Below are positions 56,110 through 64,000 of a stretch of DNA of 64,000 bases, piece after piece. The translations under genes and the position numbers were made by a program. Within the stretch, counting starts at the first letter, position 1, and each line of letters begins with the position of its first letter. Under the pieces are notes generated by a model, which worked only from the letters and a program-made list of their open reading frames with translations, did no database searches and was not told where the DNA came from. Source of the DNA: Microbacterium wangchenii (lineage in GTDB: Bacteria > Actinomycetota > Actinomycetes > Actinomycetales > Microbacteriaceae); assembly GCF_004564355.1 (NCBI RefSeq), contig NZ_CP038266.1, positions 992,001 to 1,056,000 on the forward strand, read 5' to 3'.

Positions 56110-57177
56110 GTGAAGATCGTCAGCGTCGTGGGCGCGCGCCCGCAGTTCGTCAAGCTCGCCCCCATCCACCATGCTGCGCAGGCTTCAGGCGTCGACCATG
56201 TCATCGTGCACACGGGCCAGCACTACGATCCGATGCTGTCGGACGTGTTCTTCGAGGACCTGGGGATCGCTTCGCCCGATGTTCACCTAGGCGTCGGCAG
56301 TGGGTCGCACGGTGTGCAGACCGGCGCGATGCTCGCCGCTCTCGACGCGGTCTTCGACGCCCAGCAGCCGGACTGGGTCCTTGTGTACGGCGACACGAAC
56401 TCGACAGTTGCGGCGGCCCTCTCCGCCGTCAAGATGCACCTGCCAGTCGCGCATCTGGAAGCGGGGCTGCGCAGCTTCAACAGGCGGATGCCGGAGGAAC
56501 ACAACCGCGTGATGACCGACCACGTGGCTGACCTCCTCCTCGCCCCCACGCAGGTCGCCGTCGATCATCTCGCCTCGGAGGGCCTGGCACCGCGGACGGT
56601 GCTCGTCGGTGATGTGATGACCGACGTTCTCTTCCAGGTGCGTGATCAGGTCGCCGGCCGTCCTTCGCCGCTCGCCGCCGAACTCGGGTTGTCTGCAGGG
56701 GCATACTACGTCGCGACGATCCACCGTGCTGAGAACACCGACGACCCGATTCGCCTTGCCGAAGTGGCGTCCGCGCTTGCGGGGCTCGACAAGCCCGTCG
56801 TCCTTCTCGCCCACCCGCGCGTGGTCGCGAAGGCCGCGGCCCACGGAATCGCGCTCACGCAGGGGGCGTTGGTCGCGCACTCGCCGCTGGCCTACCCCGA
56901 CCTCATCGCGTCGGCACTGCACAGCGCGGGGGTTGTCACGGACTCTGGTGGTCTGCAGAAGGAGGCGTTTCTGCTGCGGGTGCCTTGTACCACGGTGCGC
57001 ACCGAGACGGAGTGGGTGGAGACGGTGGAGCTCGGGTGGAATGTCCTCGCCGGCACCGCCGAGGAGGTTGCCGCCGGCGTGCAGCGGGCCCGTCCGACCG
57101 ACACCGACGCCGCCCCGTACGGTGACGGCCGGGCAGCGGAGCGCGTCGTGGACGAGCTCCTGCGTCACGCCGGCTAG
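56110..57177 (+). CDS. wecB: UDP-N-acetylglucosamine 2-epimerase (non-hydrolysing)
   Basis: A 355-residue epimerase that interconverts UDP-GlcNAc and UDP-ManNAc, or the matching 2-acetamido uronic acid forms. VVGARPQFVKLAPIHHA, VHTGQHYDPMLS, VYGDTNSTVAAALSA, HLEAGLRSFNRRMPEEHNRVMTDH, ATIHRAENTDD and TDSGGLQKEAFLLRVPCTTVRTETEW are all conserved, including the catalytic acid residues and the UDP site. The GTG is fixed by the -10 box upstream. With the dehydrogenase at 59292 it gives a route to UDP-ManNAcA. In WbpI-type pathways a homologue acts later, on a 3-acetamido substrate. Confidence 0.94.
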   Translation: MKIVSVVGARPQFVKLAPIHHAAQASGVDHVIVHTGQHYDPMLSDVFFEDLGIASPDVHLGVGSGSHGVQTGAMLAALDAVFDAQQPDWVLVYGDTNSTVAAALSAVKMHLPVAHLEAGLRSFNRRMPEEHNRVMTDHVADLLLAPTQVAVDHLASEGLAPRTVLVGDVMTDVLFQVRDQVAGRPSPLAAELGLSAGAYYVATIHRAENTDDPIRLAEVASALAGLDKPVVLLAHPRVVAKAAAHGIALTQGALVAHSPLAYPDLIASALHSAGVVTDSGGLQKEAFLLRVPCTTVRTETEWVETVELGWNVLAGTAEEVAAGVQRARPTDTDAAPYGDGRAAERVVDELLRHAG

Positions 57178-57194
57178 GAAGCCCGCGCGACGCT

Positions 57195-59159
57195 TCACTC
57201 GGCGACGAAGCCGAGAGGATCCGGCTCGAAGTGCTCCTCCCGCAACCGAGCGTTCTGGCTCCAGTCGCGGCGCAGCAGGTCGGACCAGTCAGTGAAACGG
57301 GTGTCACCGGTCAGGCGGGCGAGGGTATCCAGCTGCCAAGAGTGGATCAGGTGATAGCGCCAGTTCTGCCATGCGGGGGAGCGGCATTCGGGAGCCCAGC
57401 AGTAATACGAGACCTGACCGGGGATACGGATCTTCGGCATGACGGTGAGCACTGAGGTCGCCGCGCCGTCGAGATACCGTCGGGCTGTGCGGTCTCCGGT
57501 CAGTTTCCAGTAGTCGTACACGCCGAACAGAGCGAAGATGTGCCCATTGAGGACCCGCAGCGGCGGCAGGTTGCCTGCGTACTCCTCGAACCACAGAAGG
57601 TTCTGATCAGTGACCGTCGTCCAGGGCTCAGCAGCAGACCGAGGCTGCTGCAGCCCCGCCCAGGTGTGATCGGCGGCAGCCCGCCAGCCCGTGTCGCCGG
57701 TCTCTTCGAAGAGGCGCACGAACAGGCTCAGTGCCTCGCCCTGACTCATCGCCGACCACCAGGGAGCCTTCAGCGTCTGCCCGTTCGCGTTGCGCCAGTC
57801 GAAGAGATATGGGAAGTGCCACGCGTCGCCACGGTCCGTGTGGATCTCCACGAGGCGCTGCGCGTGTCGGAGCGCCCTGTCCAGCCACACTGTGTTGCCG
57901 GTGTTCTGGTATTCGAGCAGCGCCGACAATCCATATTGCGCATATGCGACGGGGTGGTCTGCCCGCGTACCTCCCGGCCCGAAATTCATCACCCGCAGCC
58001 CCGTTGCATCCAGCACGATGCCCGGGTCGTGGACGTTGACCGGCGGCCGGTCCAGGTAGGGCGCCTCGGTCGTCGTGGAGAACGTCCAGTGGGTCGTCGC
58101 CCAGGAGGGGGGCGGGGGAGCGGTGTCACCGCAGCTCGTGTTCCGAGCTGCAGCGTCGGAGACCACCGCGATTCCGCCGACGACGACGCGCGGCACGGTG
58201 CTGGCAGCGGCGATGGCGGTGCGCGGGGCGAGGGGCACGCATGTGGCGCGGGAGAGATACAGGGCGGCACCGGTCTGGGCTGCCACCGCGGCTGCTGCGA
58301 GCGCGTCGGGGAAGTCCTGCCCCGTGGTGACGAAGATCGTCGCGGGTTCGCTTGCTCGGAACGCCGCTGTAATAGCCGCTGCGGTGTCATAGCGTGTCGC
58401 GCCTCCGTAGCGGCGGACCGAGAAACCGGCGGTTCGCAACTCCTGCTCGATCCCGATGCTTACGGCGCCGTGACCCCCGGCGAGCCAGATAGTCCGGGCC
58501 CCGCTGTCTTCGATGAGCCGCATGGTGGCAGTGTCGAGCGTGGCTTTGTCACCGTCCACGAGCAGGGCGGGGATCTTGCGTGACCCAGCCGCAGCGCCCG
58601 CCGCCAGGGCATCGGCGTACCCGCGCCCGGTGGCCAGAATCATCTCGGTGCTCGAGGAGAAGAAGCGGCTCACTATCGTCCGTGACGTTTCGTACCTGTT
58701 AGTTCCGTGAATGCGTTCGACGGGAGCGATGGTCGCGAGCTTTGCGCTGACGCTCTCCGACACCACCGTCGGTCCGCCCAGAACGTAGATGGTATTCGGG
58801 GCGAGACGTCGGATTTCCGCCATCACCGTGTCTTGTATCCATGAGGAGGGCGTCAACAACACGGGTCCGCCGATGCTGCCTGCCGCGGCGGCCGCACTCA
58901 GCGCGTCGGGGAAGTCTGCCCCGGTGGCGACGAAGACCGCGTTCTGGCCTGGCGCCAGGCGTTTGCTGAGCTCCACGGCGGTCTCGTACCTGCTCTGCCC
59001 GGCCGCGCGGGTGACCGTCGCGCTCGTTGCTGCGCTCGCAACGGTGGTCTCTTCGATCGGTTGCTGAGCGGAGGCGGCGGCGGGTGGCGCGCTGAGCAGA
59101 CCCACGGCGAGGGCCAGCACCGTGGCGGCGGCGGCGGAGCGTAGTGGGACGAGACGCAT
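57195..59159 (-). CDS. Cell-wall-binding-repeat protein fused to a D-glucuronyl C5-epimerase-type domain
   Basis: A 654-residue secreted protein. A signal peptide (about 1-30) leads to three CWB2 repeats (about 50-345, with AAGQSRYETAVELS, IHGTNRYETSRTIV and YGGATRYDTAAAI). The C-terminal domain (about 365-654) matches the D-glucuronyl C5-epimerase family: YAQYGLSALLEYQNTGN, WWSAMSQGEALSLFVRLFEETGD, FEEYAGNLPPLRVLNGHIF, ALFGVYDYWKLTGD and WRYHLIHSWQLDTLARLTGD. Members invert C5 of uronic acid residues in polymers such as heparosan. AAGGAG precedes the ATG. It lies between wecB and the nucleotide-sugar dehydrogenase gene but is read in the other direction. Cys307 and Cys343 close the third repeat. 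Confidence 0.85.
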   Translation of the reverse strand: MRLVPLRSAAAATVLALAVGLLSAPPAAASAQQPIEETTVASAATSATVTRAAGQSRYETAVELSKRLAPGQNAVFVATGADFPDALSAAAAAGSIGGPVLLTPSSWIQDTVMAEIRRLAPNTIYVLGGPTVVSESVSAKLATIAPVERIHGTNRYETSRTIVSRFFSSSTEMILATGRGYADALAAGAAAGSRKIPALLVDGDKATLDTATMRLIEDSGARTIWLAGGHGAVSIGIEQELRTAGFSVRRYGGATRYDTAAAITAAFRASEPATIFVTTGQDFPDALAAAAVAAQTGAALYLSRATCVPLAPRTAIAAASTVPRVVVGGIAVVSDAAARNTSCGDTAPPPPSWATTHWTFSTTTEAPYLDRPPVNVHDPGIVLDATGLRVMNFGPGGTRADHPVAYAQYGLSALLEYQNTGNTVWLDRALRHAQRLVEIHTDRGDAWHFPYLFDWRNANGQTLKAPWWSAMSQGEALSLFVRLFEETGDTGWRAAADHTWAGLQQPRSAAEPWTTVTDQNLLWFEEYAGNLPPLRVLNGHIFALFGVYDYWKLTGDRTARRYLDGAATSVLTVMPKIRIPGQVSYYCWAPECRSPAWQNWRYHLIHSWQLDTLARLTGDTRFTDWSDLLRRDWSQNARLREEHFEPDPLGFVAE

Positions 59160-59279
59160 GACGACTCCTTCGGCGTCGCGGGCGGGGTGCGTTCACACGC
59201 TACCGGTCGCGGACGCCCGGCCCGCATCTGTCGCGTCGTGTTGCCTGTCGCACCGCGGAACGACCCCAAGCCACACACC

Positions 59280-59285
59280 TAAACT
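59280..59285 (+). promoter_or_regulatory. -10 box, leaderless start of the nucleotide-sugar dehydrogenase gene
   Basis: TAAACT is followed by exactly 6 nt and ATG 59292. Confidence 0.55.
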
Positions 59286-59291
59286 GGATCC

Positions 59292-60584
59292 ATGCGCATC
59301 GCCGTCGTGGCCCTCGGAAAGATCGGGCTCCCGCTCGCCGTCCAGTTCGCCGATTCCGGCCATGAGGTCATCGGCGTGGACGTGAACGCGACCACCGTCG
59401 CGGAGATCAACGCCGCGCGCGAGCCGTTCCCCGGAGAGGCGCACCTCCAGGAGAAGCTGACCGAGCTCGTCCCCGCCGGTCGCCTGCGGGCGACGACGGA
59501 CTACGCCGACGCGATCCCCGGTGCCGACGCCGTCGTGCTCGTGGTGCCGCTGTTCGTGGACGACGCGACGTGGGACCCGGATTTCGCGTGGATGGATGCT
59601 GCCACGCGTTCGCTGGCGCAGCACCTCACCCCGGGCACCCTGGTCTCGTATGAGACGACCCTGCCGGTGGGCACGACGCGCAACCGCTGGAAGCCGATGC
59701 TCGAAGAGGGCTCCGGGCTCACCGAGGGCACCGACTTCCATCTCGTGTTCTCGCCCGAGCGTGTGCTCACCGGCCGCGTGTTCGCGGACCTGCGCAAGTA
59801 CCCGAAGCTCATCGGCGGTCTCTCGGATGCCGGTGCGCAGCGCGCACGGGAGTTCTACGAGGCCGTCCTCCAGTTCGACGACCGAGTCGACCTGCCCCGC
59901 CCGAACGGGGTGTGGGATCTGGGAAGTGCGGAAGCAGCCGAGATGGCCAAGCTCGCCGAGACCACGTACCGTGACGTCAACATCGGGCTCGCCAACCAGT
60001 TCGGCCTCTTCGCGGCCGAGCACGGCATCGACGTCTACCAGGTCATCGAGGCGTGCAATTCCCAGCCCTACAGTCACATCCACCGCCCGGGGATCGCCGT
60101 GGGCGGACACTGCATCCCGGTCTACCCGCGCCTGTACCTCTCGACGGACCCCGGCGCCGACATCGTCCGCACGGCCCGGCTCCTGAACGCCTCGATGCCG
60201 GAGCGGCTGGTCTCCCGGGCCGCTGACCTGCTCGGGTCCCTCGACGGCCTCACCGCGGTGGTGCTGGGGGCGGCGTACCGGGGAGGAGTGAAGGAGACCG
60301 CATTCTCCGGCGTGTTCCCGACGGTGCAGGCGCTCGCCGAGCGCGGCGCTCAGGTGCGCGTCCACGACCCGCTTTACAGCGACGACGAACTGCGCGCGAT
60401 GGGGCTGGAGCCCTACCACGTGGGCGACTCCGCCGACCTCGCCATCCTCCAGACCGACCATGCGCAGTACCGCGCACTCTCGGCTGCCGACCTCCCGGGC
60501 ATCCGGCTCCTGGTCGACGGACGCAACGCGACCGACCCGGCCGCGTGGGCGGGCACTCCCCGCGTCGTCGTGGGCGTCGGCTGA
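59292..60584 (+). CDS. wecC: UDP-N-acetyl-hexosamine (nucleotide-sugar) 6-dehydrogenase, WecC/WbpA-like
   Basis: A 430-residue NAD-dependent dehydrogenase that oxidises C6 of a UDP-sugar to a uronic acid in two steps. N-terminal RIAVVALGKIGLPLAVQFADSGHEVIGVDVN, the SPERVLTG segment, the helix with AEMAKLAETTYRDVNIGLANQF and the catalytic Cys in GGHCIPVYP (near residue 274) are seen. SPERVLTGRV and the HCIPVYP form point to the N-acetylhexosamine branch (WecC/WbpA) rather than UDP-glucose dehydrogenase. Substrate (UDP-ManNAc or UDP-GlcNAc) is inferred. It converges on the RmlC-RmlD gene with a 1-bp gap. Confidence 0.88.
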   Translation: MRIAVVALGKIGLPLAVQFADSGHEVIGVDVNATTVAEINAAREPFPGEAHLQEKLTELVPAGRLRATTDYADAIPGADAVVLVVPLFVDDATWDPDFAWMDAATRSLAQHLTPGTLVSYETTLPVGTTRNRWKPMLEEGSGLTEGTDFHLVFSPERVLTGRVFADLRKYPKLIGGLSDAGAQRAREFYEAVLQFDDRVDLPRPNGVWDLGSAEAAEMAKLAETTYRDVNIGLANQFGLFAAEHGIDVYQVIEACNSQPYSHIHRPGIAVGGHCIPVYPRLYLSTDPGADIVRTARLLNASMPERLVSRAADLLGSLDGLTAVVLGAAYRGGVKETAFSGVFPTVQALAERGAQVRVHDPLYSDDELRAMGLEPYHVGDSADLAILQTDHAQYRALSAADLPGIRLLVDGRNATDPAAWAGTPRVVVGVG

Positions 60585-60585
60585 C

Positions 60586-63871
<3,286 letters not shown>

Positions 63872-63883
63872 CGCATCATCGTC

Positions 63884-64000
63884 TCACGCAGCGGGAGGGC
63901 ACCAGTAACCGACCTCCGTGAGGCGGTCGTCCCGCATCTGGAACGAGGTGATGCTGGAGAGAGCGCACCGTCGACGTCGGGGGTCGTGCGCGAGACGCCG
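63884..64000 (-). CDS. C-terminus of a small NTF2-fold (SnoaL-like) protein, partial
   Basis: The last 38 codons of a gene that begins beyond the right edge. The visible part, ALSSITSFQMRDDRLTEVGYW followed by CPPAA and a stop, has the final strands typical of SnoaL/NTF2-like proteins (SITSF...RDDRLTE..YW). It is read in the same direction as rfbA, 12 bp upstream of it. Because so little is visible the family call is tentative. Confidence 0.5.
   Translation of the reverse strand, partial: RRLAHDPRRRRCALSSITSFQMRDDRLTEVGYWCPPAA

Overview
The window is high-GC DNA with a tight bacterial gene layout. Many genes overlap by 4 bp (ATGA/GTGA), GTG starts are common, and many start codons follow directly after a -10 box. 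The gene set (cell-wall-binding repeat 2 proteins, a three-subunit acyl-CoA carboxylase with an epsilon subunit, an RmlC-RmlD fusion, birA-PH domain-purK-purE-LytR/CpsA/Psr order, a BMP-type nucleoside importer) points to an actinobacterium of the Microbacteriaceae, most likely Microbacterium. This is chromosomal sequence. I see no complete transposon, prophage, rRNA or tRNA gene, or CRISPR array.

Layout. (1) 1-7638: a nucleoside import and salvage operon on the plus strand: BMP lipoprotein (cut by the window edge), ABC ATPase, two permeases, cytidine deaminase, thymidine phosphorylase, adenosine deaminase. (2) 7639-9044: an AbiEi/DUF559-type gene flanked by three 82-bp palindromic elements. 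(3) 9045-15459, minus strand: a mannitol PTS operon that also carries general PTS genes (orphan IIB, HPr, EI, EIICB, EIIA, mannitol-1-phosphate dehydrogenase, a hydrolase). A PRD-type regulator is read divergently at 15655. (4) 17602-29088: an acetyltransferase, phosphosugar mutase, purine nucleoside phosphorylase, LpdA-like flavoprotein, biotin carboxylase, Maf, an RNA methyltransferase, and a three-gene signalling cassette. (5) 29089-31276: a palindrome-rich gap with relic-like tandem repeats, then the acyl-CoA carboxylase epsilon and beta subunits. (6) 31447-39584: a secreted cell-wall-binding serine hydrolase, birA, a PH-domain protein, purK, purE, an LCP ligase and a glycosyltransferase. 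(7) 39640-63871: a large surface-polysaccharide region. It holds two more cell-wall-binding-repeat proteins, a Wzm/Wzt-type exporter, a PglK-like ABC flippase, six glycosyltransferase-like genes, an aminotransferase and Gfo/Idh oxidoreductase pair, a UDP-GlcNAc 2-epimerase, a nucleotide-sugar dehydrogenase, and the full dTDP-rhamnose pathway in three genes. The C-terminus of an NTF2-fold-like protein is cut by the right edge.

How the parts fit. The polysaccharide region encodes activated sugars (dTDP-L-rhamnose and a UDP-N-acetyl-hexosaminuronic acid, possibly 3-amino-modified), glycosyltransferases to join them, two ABC systems to move them across the membrane, and an LCP ligase to attach polymer to the wall. 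The most unusual gene is at 57195-59159. It fuses three cell-wall-binding repeats to a D-glucuronyl C5-epimerase-type domain and lies between the epimerase and dehydrogenase that would make a uronic acid precursor. I infer that the wall polymer contains uronic acid residues that are epimerised outside the cell after polymerisation.

About fourteen genes have a TANNNT-like -10 box ending 6-8 nt before the start codon, so leaderless transcription appears common here. It helped choose several starts.
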